Positions 24,601 to 36,000 of a stretch of 64,000 bases of DNA are shown here, piece by piece. The DNA comes from Rhynochetos jubatus (Eukaryota; Chordata; Aves; Eurypygiformes; Rhynochetidae). The notes beneath the pieces are model-generated. The model made no database searches and was not told the DNA's origin. It saw only the letters and a list, made by a program, of their open reading frames with translations. The translations under genes and the position numbers were made by a program. The DNA is taken from positions 1,602,157 through 1,666,156 of the forward strand of contig CM050676.1 of the NCBI GenBank assembly GCA_027574665.1. The letters are read 5' to 3'. Every line of letters begins with the position of its first letter. Position 1 is the stretch's first letter.

Positions 24601-27600
24601 TCTTCCAAAACCAAAACATGTCTCCAGAACCTTCCTTCCTTAGGGACTGGTGGTTAAGACTCAACCAAAGCTCATCAGTTGTACGATGCACAACAGCTCT
24701 AACTTCAGAACACCAGAAAATTGCCTTTTGGGTTAACTGGATGTTGTCACAAAGACTCTGTTTTCAGAAGGTAAATGATAAAAAGCTGACAGAGACACCA
24801 CAGGCCTAAAATAAAAAAAATGCATAAGGAGGCAAGGAAGGACAATACGTTTGGTTTTGGGAGTGAACAGCCTAAAATACAGAAACCCACAAGGATCCAA
24901 GGCAGCACTGTATCCTTGTACTCAGCACTGGCGAGGCTGCCACCTCGAATCCTGGGGTCACTTTTGGGCCCCTCACTGCAAGAAGGACACTGAGGGGCTG
25001 GAGTGTGTCCAGAGAAGGGAACGGAGCTGGGGAGGGGTCTGGAGCACAATTCCTGTGGGAAGCAGCTGAGGGAGCTGGGGGCGTTCTGCCTGGAGAAGAG
25101 GAGGCTCAGGGGAGACCTGATCGCTCCCTACAACCCCCTGAAAGGAGGGGGAGAGAGGGGGGGCATGGTCTCTTCTCCCAAGTGACAGCCTCAAGTTGCA
25201 CCAGGGGAGGTTTAGATTGGATATTAGGGAAAATTCCTTCCTGGAAAGGGCTGTCAGGCATTGGAACAGGCTTCCCAGGAAGGTGGGGGGTCACCATCCT
25301 GGGAGGGATTGAAGAGACGTGTGGATAAGGTGCTCAGGGACATGGGTTAGTGGTGGGCTGGGCAGTGTTGGGTTAACGGTTGGACTTGATCTCAAAAGTG
25401 TTTTCCAACCAAACAGATTCTACGATTCTGTAACACTGGGGAGTGAACATAACATACAGGTTACCCTGTTCATTCAGTAGCAGGAGACTGTGCTGTCTGT
25501 AAAAGACACTGCAAATCTGCTCCCAAAGTTAAGTCAAAAGCCCGGCAACCTCAGAACAGGGCAATGCACAATCTGCAAAGGGTTTCTTGTTTCCCTGATC
25601 TCCATGAGAAAACTGTACAACATGAATTCTTCAAACCAGAGCATTATTTCTGCAGAAAGTATTTCCAAATTATCTGAAAATTGAAAACTCAGACATATGG
25701 GGAGACAGAGAAATTTCTAGATGGATGAGTATACACATATGTACTCTCTTAGACACATACAGATGGGAAGGGGGAACACCAGAACTGATACACTGTTTTC
25801 AATTCCAGGCTTCTTTCATCGCAAGCAAAGAAACTTTCATGTTACTGCAAGGTAAAGAAGGCTGCGACCCATCTACTGTGAACATTTCAAGCCTCTGACA
25901 GGTCTAAAAGCATTTATCACTCAAGGAGTAGGACATGAAAGCTGTTAATGTGAAACAGAATCCATATTGTACTCATGTCTTATGTTCTGTTATACTGAAA
26001 CAACTTGTTCACAGAATCACGGAATGTTTGGGTTGGAAGGGACCTTAAAGACCATCCAGTTCCAACCCCCCTGCCGTGGGCAGGGACACCTTCCATAGCC
26101 CAGGTTGCTCCCAGCCTCATCCAGCCTGGCCTTGGGCACTGCCAGGGATGGGGCATCCACAGCTTCTCTGGGAACCTGTCCCAGTGCCCCCCACCTTCAC
26201 ATGCCCATGTACTTACTAAATACTTTCTGAAAATGTACAAGCACTGCTACTCACCTCAATTTCCGTTAGCTGATCGGGAGGTTCTTTCATTTCTGCTTCA
26301 ACATTGTCTTTATTATCAGACAGAGAATCAAGAATATTATCAGGACTATAGTCTTCTCCACAGTCTACAGCACTGCCGTTATCGATCTCAGCTTCATCTA
26401 ACACGCTAATATCCATCATGTCAATATCCTGCAAGGTCTCCAGACTTGCTTCGATATCCTCCTACAGAAAGGAAAAGGGTAGATGTGTGTTTGTTGTGGG
26501 TTAAATGATCCGTATTCTCAGTAACAGCAATCATGACTTGTTACCTGCCCATCTCTAGAGTTTTCTTCTAGTCCATTGTCTTCAACACCTTCTTCTTCTG
26601 GTTTTCTTCCTAAACACAGCACCACTGACGTGAGATACAGCACTAAATTTCGTAACGCATCCACTCTTTGCTGAATTATCTATTCAACACTGAGTTTGTT
26701 TCAACAAATACTCATTAAGATCCTGATTCACAGGTCCAGGTCTGTCTGGATATAACAGGGGACGATTTGCCATTCAATAAGAACAAACGGCAGGAGCATG
26801 AACTAGCAGTAGCACAGCTACGTTTTTCAACAGCTACACTCCTCTCGTTCCAAAGTATCTAAAAAGACAACACTCTAGGAAGGTGTACGTTTAAAAGAAA
26901 TACACTGTCACACAAAACCTTTCTTACCATTTAAATAATTAAACTGATTTAGAATTAGTCTTCTCTTTTAAGATCCTGGACACAGTGACCACATTTAGGC
27001 ACGTCCGTCACCAGCAAACGTGTATCGCTGTTCAAAAACACCCGCTCTTTGTGTATTTCTACCCAGTTTTCTTAAAGGAAGCAGCTTAAAAGTAAGTTTC
27101 AGACAGCAGCTTTTAAGAACCGGCTATGAGCAACTCAAATAAACCCCACGTAAATGGCCCACACGATATTTAATGTTCTTGAAGCCAAATATACTTCAAT
27201 CACTAACGAGCTATTTCAGAACGGTTTATTTTCCAACCAACAGTTATAAAATGACACTAACCAAAGCTATACGTAGTTGTTATTTGTGCAACAATGGTTC
27301 TAATTATTCCCACTGTAATTTTTTGCATCTAAAAAGGTATCACAACGGTGATGGAGGTTCAGGAAAACGTATGTAGTCGTGGCAAGGAAATTAGTACCTG
27401 GGGTGTTGTGTAGCCCCCTTAATTTACATTCCCAGAGCTTTCCACACGAGCCTTCGCTGCAGCTGCTGCTCTGGGCCTGACACAATTCTGCACTCAGTCA
27501 CAAGAGGAGAAACACCTACAACTAACAGTCTCATCTACAGGTTTCAAGACTTGCAAACCTAAGTACGGGTAGGTGTCACGTTATTGTTTGAACATGTTAC

Positions 27601-29483
27601 CGCTCACTAATGCAACAGAGTTTCAGTTTTCCATAGGAAAGCAAAAAGAAAAAGCACTATTTTTTTAAACTAAACTAATGAAACACAATAAATCAACATC
27701 ACATGCTGAGTTCTAGCTACACGGAAACAAAAGAACCGTATTTGTCTAGACTCTGTACCTTTGCTAGTTCTTTTTGGCGTTCTCTTGTTGGTCAGTTCTG
27801 AGGCCACAGGAATTTCATCAGGATCTCCTCCTTCATCCTCAATAGCCTGTTGGAGAAAGCAGCACGATATCTATTGTCTTGTCTGCTGGTGTGCATTTGT
27901 ACCGGTTTTCGACGGAACAGTTAAATTTCTTCACAGTAGCTTGTATGGGGCTACGCTTTGCATTTTGCTGACAAGTGCCGATAACACAGGATGTTTTGGT
28001 TATTGCTGAGCAGTCCTTGCACAGTGTCAAGGCCTTTTCTGCTTCTCGCACTGCCCCACCAGCGAGGAGGCTGGGGGTGCACAATCTGGGAGGGAACACA
28101 GCTGGCAATGCTGACCCAACGGGATATTCTGGACCATATGACATCGTGCTCAGCAGTACAACTGGTGGGGCTGCCATTGCTTCAGGACTGGCTCCGTAGC
28201 GGTTGCTGACAGTGAACAATTGTTTTCTTTCACATCACTTGGGCGCGTTGGTTTTTTCCTCCTGTTAGGTTTCTTTTCCCCTTCCATTTTTTAAAATTAT
28301 TAAACCGCCTTTATCTCAACCCACAAGTTTCCTCTCACCTTTAGCTTCCCAGTTCTCCCCCACATCCACCTGCGGAGGGGGGCAAGGTGCTTAGCTGCCT
28401 ACCAGGGTTATATGACTACAGCATTTTTAAGGATTTCTCAGGCGGAAACATTAGCGCATCACCCCAGTTCAGGGTATCCAGCCAGGCAGCCGTGTCAGCC
28501 GTTAGAAACACGGAATAGTGAGGTGGTGTAACACAACTCCGCAGCCAAATCAAGCTACCACTGAGGAGTAAAGTTCCCCTCGGGTGTAAACAAGGCGCCC
28601 TACTCAGCCGTAGCTGTATAAACCCGACAGTGACCACTACAGGAACCCAGGCGAATCTGACTGTTTTTCTCAGCGTGCAGGCCTAGTAGGACCCATAAAA
28701 AAGGTGAGGATCGACTACACCGTTCTGGCCTTACTCCCTATAAACACGTTTCGCAGAGGCGGAGAGAGATGGGTGAAGCGCGAAGAGAGGAAGCAAAAGG
28801 AGAAAGACGGGAAAGGGGAGCGCGCGTATATGCCGGGAGAACGGGAGAGGAAGCAGGCGAAGGCCGCGCGTACGTCAGGCGCAGGGAACGAGGGAAAGAC
28901 CGGGGCCATCGCGGAGTAAAGCCGGAGCAGCACCCCGAGCGAAGGGCTGAGGCGCGGGCGGCGGCGGGGGCCTCCGCCGGGGGCCTCCGCCGGGGGTGTG
29001 GGAGCGGTGGCAAGAAACAGTGGTTACTGGCGGTCCCCGCGAGGGCAACGGCTCCACGGAAAGGGCACGCTGATGCGCTGCAGAACACCCCGCAGCCCCC
29101 CGGCGCCGGGAAGCAGCGGAGGGACGCGGTGGCGCGGGGCTGCCGGGGCTCCCCTCAGGCCTCCCCCCGCCAGCGCGGCCGCTCGGTCCGCCGGACTAGA
29201 CCGCAGCGCGCATGCGCCGATCGCCCTCGGACCGGGGACAAAGGACCCGGATGACACCTCCCCCGGCCCTTCTCCCGCCGGGTTCGCGCCTCACCTTCCG
29301 CAGCCGCTCCATCAGCACGCTCTTGTTGCCGCTGCTGTCTAGGTTACGGCGTCTGAGCTCGGCTCGCAGATCTATGACTCGCAGCTCGCTCAGCCGTCGC
29401 GTTTCAGGTTCTGAGCCGAGAGCCGCGGCCCCACCAAGGGATGTGAAGTCCCCCAGCCCGGCCGCTGACTGACTCTCCGCCAT
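9631..29483 (-). CDS. SAFB: SAFB, scaffold attachment factor B1 (complete, 21 coding exons)
   Basis: Nuclear protein that binds matrix-attachment DNA and RNA and acts as a transcription co-repressor and splicing regulator. Exons in transcript order: 29483-29295, 27846-27759, 26609-26545, 26461-26255, 24217-24155, 23579-23552, 22641-22143, 21715-21666, 18700-18600, 16977-16828, 16734-16658, 15196-15057, 14710-14619, 14243-14137, 12977-12684, 12408-12271, 11790-11748, 11110-10989, 10286-10174, 10047-9996, 9760-9631. They sum to 2,748 nt (915 aa), the human SAFB length. SAP domain at residues about 27-63 ([23 protein letters not shown]). RRM about 404-480 with NFWVSGL (RNP2) and ARCYGFVTM (RNP1). 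Arg/Glu-rich helix about 619-717. Gly/Arg-rich tail ends [26 protein letters not shown] and [10 protein letters not shown] are SAFB-like rather than SAFB2-like, and the gene lies next to MICOS13 as in human. Exon 7 lies in the conversion tract. The start ATG is the first in frame after the GC-rich leader. Confidence 0.93.
11190..11420 (-). mobile_element. CR1 LINE fragment in SAFB intron 17
   Basis: The stretch reads TTAGGATTAGAAGGGACCTC, then CTGAGATCATCCAGTCCAACCCC, then a CR1 body in reverse orientation (CTGGAGACTCCTCAGCCTCC, CTGCCCAGTTCTCCAGCC). It lies between SAFB exons 17 and 18 and has the same sense as SAFB transcription. Ends are approximate. Confidence 0.75.
15865..16421 (+). mobile_element. 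Solo ERV LTR in SAFB intron 11, antisense to SAFB
   Basis: It starts TGTTGTGGTTTAACTCCAGCC and ends CCCCAGCTAAAACCAGTGCA, giving TG...CA over about 557 bases. It shares the CCTCCTCCAGTGGAGGAGGA block and AT-rich middle with the LTR at 7503-8284. The 5-base flanks ACAGC and ATAGC match at four of five positions, consistent with an ageing target-site duplication. No gag/pol/env sequence is present. The LTR promoter would point against SAFB transcription. Confidence 0.8.
17756..17872 (+). mobile_element. CR1 LINE 3'-end fragment in SAFB intron 9
   Basis: A short 5'-truncated CR1 tail: GGAGCAACCTGGGCTACGGAAGGTGTCCCTGCCC, then GGTCCCTCCCAACCC, ending ATTCCATGATTCTATGA. The terminal ATTCTATGA repeat is the CR1 3' signature and fixes the + orientation, antisense to SAFB. 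Confidence 0.85.
21911..22986 (-). repeat. SAFB arm of a near-identical inverted repeat (probable gene-conversion tract)
   Basis: The reverse complement of this segment equals 35894-36970 across SAFB exon 7 (499 nt), about 230 bases of intron 7 and about 345 bases of intron 6. The only difference I found by eye is one base in an A/T homopolymer (six against seven, near 21985-21990). At 21910 and at 22987 the match falls abruptly to a clearly diverged but still homologous intron alignment; upstream intron homology continues to about 23440. Confidence 0.93.
24895..25433 (+). mobile_element. CR1 LINE fragment (about 540 bp) in SAFB intron 4
   Basis: Typical CR1 3' region in + orientation: GGAGTGTGTCCAGAGAAGGGAACGGAGCTGG, GAGCTGGGGGCGTTCTGCCTGGAGAAGAGGAGGCTCAGGGGAGACC, then GGTTGGACTTGATCTC and a tail ending GATTCTACGATTCTGTAA. 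It is antisense to SAFB. Open frames over it are not genes. Confidence 0.9.
26011..26198 (-). mobile_element. CR1 LINE 3'-end fragment, reverse, in SAFB intron 4
   Basis: CACAGAATCACGGAATG-type start, then TTGGAAGGGACCTTAAAGACCATCCAGTTCCAACCCCCCTGCC and GGGCAGGGACACCTTCCATAGCCCAGG. This is the reverse complement of a CR1 3' end. It sits about 0.6 kb from the + strand CR1 in the same intron and ends about 57 bases before the SAFB exon 4 donor. Confidence 0.9.
28966..28996. repeat. G-rich tandem repeat, 13-bp unit
   Basis: Two full copies of GGGGGCCTCCGCC followed by GGGGG. It lies in the CpG-rich part of SAFB intron 1, about 300 bases from the exon 1 donor. Confidence 0.8.
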
Positions 29484-30024
29484 CAAGACCCCTTCGATGT
29501 TCCGCCTCAGGCCCGAACGCACGGGAGAATGCGGCACGATCAAGCAGCTAACCTTGCGATCCCAGCACAAAATGGTGGGGAGGCCAAGACGCGGCGAGGG
29601 GAGGGGGGGGGGGAGGCCCGCTACGCGCAGGCTCGGAGCGAGGGGCGATGGCGAGCCGAAGGGAGGAGGAAGGCGGTGCCTGGAAGGAAACTTCGAATGA
29701 CAAGCCGTGCGCAGGCGCGGACGGCGCCGCCCGCGCGCAGGAACGGCTCGAGGGCTTCGGCGCGTGCGTCCGGCGGGCGAACCAACCTGCGCTTGCGCAC
29801 TCCCGCCGCGAGGTTGCGAACGGCGCTAGTGCGCGTGCGTACGTGCCGCGGAGCGGGGACGTTCTTGTGCGCCTGCGCGCAGCCCGTGCGGGACCGCCGT
29901 TCCCTCTCTCCCCGCCCCCTTCGGTGCGTCTGGGTTCTGCCACCATTTTGTGCTGCAGCCGCGGCTCCTCGCCGTTGTTTTCATCCCGCCTTGCTCCGCC
30001 CGCGCGAGTTGAAACAACGGCCCC
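29484..30024. promoter_or_regulatory. Bidirectional SAFB/SAFB2 promoter (541 bp between start codons)
   Basis: This is the whole interval between the two start codons, so it holds both 5' UTRs and the core promoter. No TATA box is evident. A 16-base element CAGCACAAAATGGTGG is present at 29563-29578 and as its reverse complement at 29940-29955; its AAAATGG core resembles a YY1 site. Between them lie NRF1-like GC palindromes: TGCGCAGGCGC (29708-29718), CTGCGCTTGCGCA (about 29788-29800) and TGCGCCTGCGC (29868-29878). An exact GCGCATGCGC occurs outside, at 29208-29217. The symmetry suggests the promoter was duplicated with the genes. Binding is inferred from motif only. Confidence 0.85.
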
Positions 30025-33000
30025 ATGGCGGAGAGTCAGGCAGCGGCCGGCCAGGGGGAGTCTGCGTCGCTGGGTGGGTCTGGAGCCTCCGGTTCGGAGT
30101 GTGAAAACCGGCGGCGGCTGAGCGAGCTGCGCGTGATAGACCTGCGGGCTGAACTCAAGCGCCGCAGCTTGGACAGCGGTGGGAACAAGAGCGTCCTCAT
30201 GGAGCGGCTCAGGAAGGTGAGCGGGGCTGCCGGAGGGGCTGCCGGAGAGGGAGGGGGTAGCGCGACCCTCGCCCGCCGAGCTGCCGAGGAAAATGGCGCC
30301 AAACGGCTGCGGGGAGCAGGGGGCGTGCGGCGGGCTCGGGGGGGGAGGGTGTTCCGTGGGGCCCGCCGAGCCCGCTGGGAGCCTGACCCCGTAACTGGCC
30401 GTCCCGGACTCTGGTGGAGGGGTACGTGGAGGAGTGCGGCGGCTCCGTGTGCAGTGAGCCCCTCTCCGGCTCCCCAGGCCCGTGCCGCGCAGCGTGTCTG
30501 CCGTGGCACCCGGCCCGGGGATTTCTGGCCTCAGGCATCGCTGGGCTTTCCGCCGTGCATTGAGCTCCTGGATTTACAGTTCTGTACGCTATCAGGCTTT
30601 TTGCTGCGTAGTGATTTAGTTTTTGTTGGCTTTCTAGCTGGTAGCCTGTGCTCGGTATGCTCATCAGGGCGTTTGGTATGTGAGTAGCCTGCGGACCGCC
30701 CTCGTTGCACTGACGCTTGCTGCCTCCTTGGGTCGGGGTTCTTACTCTGCCCCAGCCCCGGGTACCTACCCTGTTGCGAACGCTGTAGAACTGACCTTTT
30801 TTTTTTTTTGTCTATAGGTTACGCTGCTGGCTGCTTTCCAGAAGCTTCATGCTAACATGTTACTCTTTCCTGCGTGCTTGTTGCTTTGATCTGGTAGTCA
30901 CTGGTTTGCTCTATTCAAGTTGCTGTCTAATTCAAAGCACTAGATTCTTGTTTTGGTGGTTTTTCTGCCTCTGGTGTCCAGCTCTTAAACTCCACAGAAA
31001 TGGAATTTTTACGTCTGTCTTGATATCTTTCTTTATGTTTTCCCCTTAATAGGCTATTGAGGAGGAAGGGGGAAATCCTGATGAAATTCCAGTGATTTCA
31101 GAAAATATCATGAAGAAAACTCCAAAAAGAAGCAGCAAAGGTACAGGGCAGTGAGAGAGGATCTCCACCCCACCCCCCTTGGCTTTCCTAGCAGCTTTTA
31201 CTCGTGACATTGAACCTGGCTGATCTTATTTTTTTTCTGCATTCTGCTTTTCCCTTTGGAAAAGTGCTTGGTTTAGTTTTGGCACCATGGCTGGATGTTC
31301 TGCAATCCCAAAGCTATAGCTGGCATGAGTTGCCTGAGCAGGATTGAGTAAAACTGGCTCTCTGGGAGAAACTAAGCACAGTTGAATCTTCTGTTCCTTG
31401 GTTCTGGCCTTCCGTGCCACACGTTACCAGTCCTTTTCCCCACATTTGTGTTCAGGTTTCTAGGGATGGGTGGGTAGGTGTTAAACGGGGCATTTATTCA
31501 GAACTTTGTGTAATTTGATAAGGCGGGAATTGGTGCACTCGAAGGATCTTGTTTTGTTCTCAGAATTCTCTGGAATTTGTAGCAGGAATTACGAAGTGAT
31601 GCTGAAGCAGTGTTTTTAAAATAGGTATTTTTGGTTTTACGTGACAGTACCTTTACTTTTGAGGAATACAGGGTGGTGTTGGGGTTTTTTTTTAGGTAGA
31701 AATGCAAAGTTTCTAGCAAATTCAAAATAACATCTGTAGTGTGTTATGCTTCAGAGCCAATAGCGGTGTTGTTTTTCTCCCAGGAAGACTAATTTTTAAT
31801 CAATATGTGAAATTGGTTGTGTTTTTAAGGCGTTCTCTATGTGTTGTTTTTCTAACGGTGACAGTCACACGTAATCCTTATTTTAAAAAAATTGCTATTC
31901 TAAAATTAGCACAGTTTGATCCTGTTTTGTAATGGTGAATAACTAGTTGAGGTGAAGGGGTTTAATTTATTAATTTCGACTTCCACAAGATGTACATTTG
32001 TGAGATGAAGCGCGAATGTTTTGCCAACTAATTTATTTGACTGGGATTTTTCTCTTGACTCTGAATTTGGAGCCATGCAAAGTAAAATGCACAATCTTAA
32101 CTGGAAAGAGAACAAATGTCACAACTGTGGGTGAAAGCAGAGGGATCTTTGGTGATCATGTTTGTTTTCAAGTGTCAGAAAACACCTGACCTGTTTGTTG
32201 TGGCACTTTTAGTGTTCGGCTGGAAATAGTTGAGATGTTCCTTTTAGCCCTAAAACCACTTTTCCTTTTTTATTGTAATGTGCTTGTAGTTTTTGAGGAA
32301 AGTAACATTCAGGAAAGATGAAGCAACTGCTTAGCCGAGCGAGGAGTTGCTGTTTGGCGCTGAAGCTCACGTGCTCTTTCCAGTAATGCCAGCTCTGATA
32401 CTGTGTCCAGCTGGCGAACGGAGCGCTGCAGTAATGCTCGCACCTAGGGGGGTTCGTTGTTTGGCTTTGGGCTTTTTGTTGGTTTTCTTCTAGTGAATGT
32501 CTGTAAGGCAGTGAAAGGTTGAGGTGTTCAGCTACTGCAGTCTCCGCTGAGCCAGTTGTTCAGGGAGCGTGTGCTTCTTGAGCACGTGACGGGCCTCGGA
32601 CTGCAGCGTGTTTGTCAGTTTACTGAGCTGGGATGGTGTGTAAACACTCAGTTGTGCAAAGTAAGGAAAAAAGCAGATAACTGAGCTGAATGGAATACTG
32701 ACTGATGGAAAAAATCTTGAAGGATACGTGTTTTTAACTTCTTCTCATTCTAACAATCATAATGTTGCTAGGACGTAGACCAGATGAAGAGGGAGTAGAA
32801 GATAATGGCCTGGAAGAGGATCTGGGAGACGGACAGGTATGTGAGGCTGTGCTGAAGTGAAGTAGTGATAGCATTGCTTTCAAGTTACAATGGCTATTAT
32901 ATATACTTTTTTTCTTTTTACAGGAGGATATTGAAGCAAGTTTGGATAACTTGCAGGATATTGACATGATGGATATTAGTGTGTTAGATGAAGCTGAAAT

Positions 33001-36000
33001 AGATAATGGCAATGCGGTAGATTGCGGAGAGGATTACAGTGCTGATAATATTCTTGACTCACTGTCTGATAGTAAAGAAAATGCTGATGCAGAAGTGAAA
33101 GAACTCCCAGATCAGCCTACAGAATATGCTGTAGGTAACTTGGAGGCATCCCCACAGTTTTCAGAAATTAAAGAAGAATCAAGAGAAATACCAATAGTGA
33201 TGGTATGCATCTCTTATGTGTGTGGACTCGCATTATTTTTTCCTTTTTATTTTTTTTGTTAAATAGCAAACCAGTAGATAAAGACGATTTGAAACAATTT
33301 GGGGTTCTATCAGTTTTCATGGTCATTGCTTTTTCTTTTACGTATCTGTGGAAATAGCATTCTTGATTTTAAAATGCTTAGATGTTGTTTGTACACACGA
33401 CTGTTCAAATTTATAGTCATCCAGAAAGCGTTTGTTGTTAATCGTGCTTTGAACTCTCTGCTTCGCCTTGTGTTTACATTCCCATTTTCGTATCTTTCCT
33501 TTGTTTAGGAGGACATGTGAGGCATAGAAATGCTGTCGCCTTATTTCCTTCACTTCAGCTGAATAGCAACACTCTGAGAACTACATTCTAGATGATTAAC
33601 TGTTAAGATAGGGTCTCACAGCTACTCAGCTGTTGGAAGTGGTTTTGTTGGCTTTCTGGGCTTGGCTGTCACACTGCTTATGTGACATAGTCCATCAGGG
33701 CTAGCAGATACATTATTCTTTTTTTTTTTTTTTCCCCGAAGTCAAGTGTTTCTCTCCCAAAATGTACAACAAAGCATTTGAGGAAAGTTATTTCTGCCCC
33801 ATCTAATGGAGAAGCGCAGCCCTGGGTTGTGTGTGCATGTTGTGGCATCAGTCTGCACTACAGGGTTCTAAAGTCGGGTGGTTTCTCCCTGAAATCTGAA
33901 ACTTGCAGAAATATGCTTAACCCCTATCCCCAGGTATATCCCTGCCCCACACAAGTCAAGTGGAAAGACCCAGAAAGTATTTTTTTCAGGGTCTTACACA
34001 GGATGGACTATAGTACAGTCCTCTATAGTACAGACTATACTGCCAGGGTCCAGGTCAGCTCCTGTTGCCTTATCAGTAAGGAAAACAGTTATCGAGTCTC
34101 ATAGACTTTTTGGCTTTATGTTGTTGCTGTAACTAAGAGAAAAAGAGTAAGAGAAAGTGCTGTTTGGAATCCCCATCCTTAAGTTTTTCTGTGAGCTGAC
34201 CAGCGTATTTGAGAGGTAATGACAAAGCTTATTCAGTCGGTGGGATCGGGAAGAGGCGTGGTGGTTGTTGGTCAGTTTTCACCCGTGTGGGTTGTTTTGG
34301 ACACTAGATGTATTTGCTTGATAGCTGTTGTCAGTGGAAATAGTCTTTGATTTGTTATTCAGGTTTCATTCACAAACCCATTCTGGTACAGATAGCAAAA
34401 TGTCTTCTGTTTGCTTTTTAAAGGTAGAGGTTGAAGATGTTGGAAACAGTTTAGATGCTTCTTCGTCTGATCTAACCATAATAAAGGTAAATGGTAACCA
34501 ATTTTTCTTTATAAACAAAAAGGCGTAATACGTGCTGTGTAAAGTGTATGCTGAAACAGTGTGTGCACGGGGAGTGGTACGCAGTGGGTACGTTCTTGCT
34601 CTGCAGAGAACTAGTGCCTTTCTAATTCAGTCCCATGGACGGAGAGACATACACACATCACGTACACAAGGCCTTGTATCTGTTGAGTTTGGGTGGTAGA
34701 TTGGATTATTTTTATCTGTTGTATAAACTAACTCAGTGCCTTACGTTGTGTTTGACTTCTCCCATGTTGACAACAAAGCTGGAACTGATTTGTTCCTGAA
34801 ATACTGGCTTTGTTTCCAGTTCATTCGTAGCTGCAGGTGGAGCTGGGGTTTTTATGGCTCCTGTTTTCAGAAAGTGCACTCTAGGGAAGGGTTACACAAA
34901 GATAAGCTTTGGTCTATGCTGCTTACACTTGTCAATTCATTACCCGTGAGAATGCGTACACTGTGTTCAGTAGGTGTCTGAATTTGAGAAATACTGAAGT
35001 TCTGCAAATTTTGTAGAACTTGAAGACATTAAAAAGTAATGTTAAACCTTCCTGGGAGACATGTATTTAAAATGCAAAGCTCTCAAAGCTGAAATAGGCA
35101 AAATTACAGTAACTCTTTCCCTAAACTCTCTCCTGTCTTGGAGTGGGGGAGTTACCATTCAGAATAACATCATGACTTCTTATAAAATAGTGATACTTCT
35201 CCTTTTTTTTCTTTTTCACTGCAGGAACTTGAAGAATTACCTTTGGAGCCAGGTACTGTTGTTTTTGGTTTTGTGGTTTTGTATTTTCTTCCTTTTTTTT
35301 TTTGTTTAAAATAAATAATAAAAAAAAAAACTTAAAAAAACCAACCCCAAGCCGAAAAAGTCCTGGGCGTTGAAACCGTTTCATTCTTCATTTAATTCTT
35401 TTTGTGTCCCTGGTTCTTTTTTTTTTCTCTTTAAATGCATTACTGTAGTGTACGTGATTATGGTGGACGATCCAGATCATGCAGGGTCATAGAGATTGGA
35501 AACCCAGTCATATCACCAGATCTGTGAATAACTGCTATTTGGAAACATGGATTTCATGTGATGAAATGGTTCCACAGAACTGTACCCTACAGTGGAGTTA
35601 AGGAATGAGCCTTAAAGGTGTAAAGGTTCTGAAAACAGATCTTGTGATATCACACTGTACTATAGTTCTGTGAGTATAAATACAGGAGCGTAGGTGATGC
35701 AGCGCTTTGGTACCGAACAGAAAGTAAAGAGCGACTGGACTTCAGAAGAAGGAATACACTGTCATCACTGGAATTGTCTGCAAATGTACTCGCTTTCTGG
35801 ACTGCAAACACACCTGTGCACTGTCGGAAGATGCCCAGTTCTCATGTTGGACTGTCTGCTAAGAGAATTTCACAAGGATTTGGAAAATGAACTCTCAGTG
35901 CCTTGATCAGTTAAGCGTCTGGGACTCTGGAAGCTAACTAGAGAAGAAACAGAGCTGAATGGTTTCATGAAGAATATCAAGGATCAGCCAGAAGGTGTTT

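Larger units (their letters stand above)
28800..30540. promoter_or_regulatory. CpG island spanning both SAFB and SAFB2 first exons
   Basis: A continuous GC- and CpG-rich domain covers the start of SAFB intron 1, SAFB exon 1, the intergenic gap, SAFB2 exon 1 and the start of SAFB2 intron 1. Sequence on both sides becomes AT-rich. Human SAFB and SAFB2 are also known to be divergent from a short GC-rich bidirectional promoter. Confidence 0.85.

Noticed and set aside
24747..25328. Several overlapping open frames on both strands
   Set aside because: They fall in a CR1 retroposon 3' region, which is non-coding in this truncated copy.
29484..29570. Upstream extension of the SAFB frame to 29570
   Set aside because: The extension begins with TTG, not ATG; the first ATG in frame is at 29483 and gives the family's usual MAES N-terminus.
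30036..30664. Open frames of about 150 codons on the - strand opposite SAFB2 exon 1
   Set aside because: Shadow frames in GC-rich promoter and exon sequence; the + strand SAP-domain exon explains the constraint.
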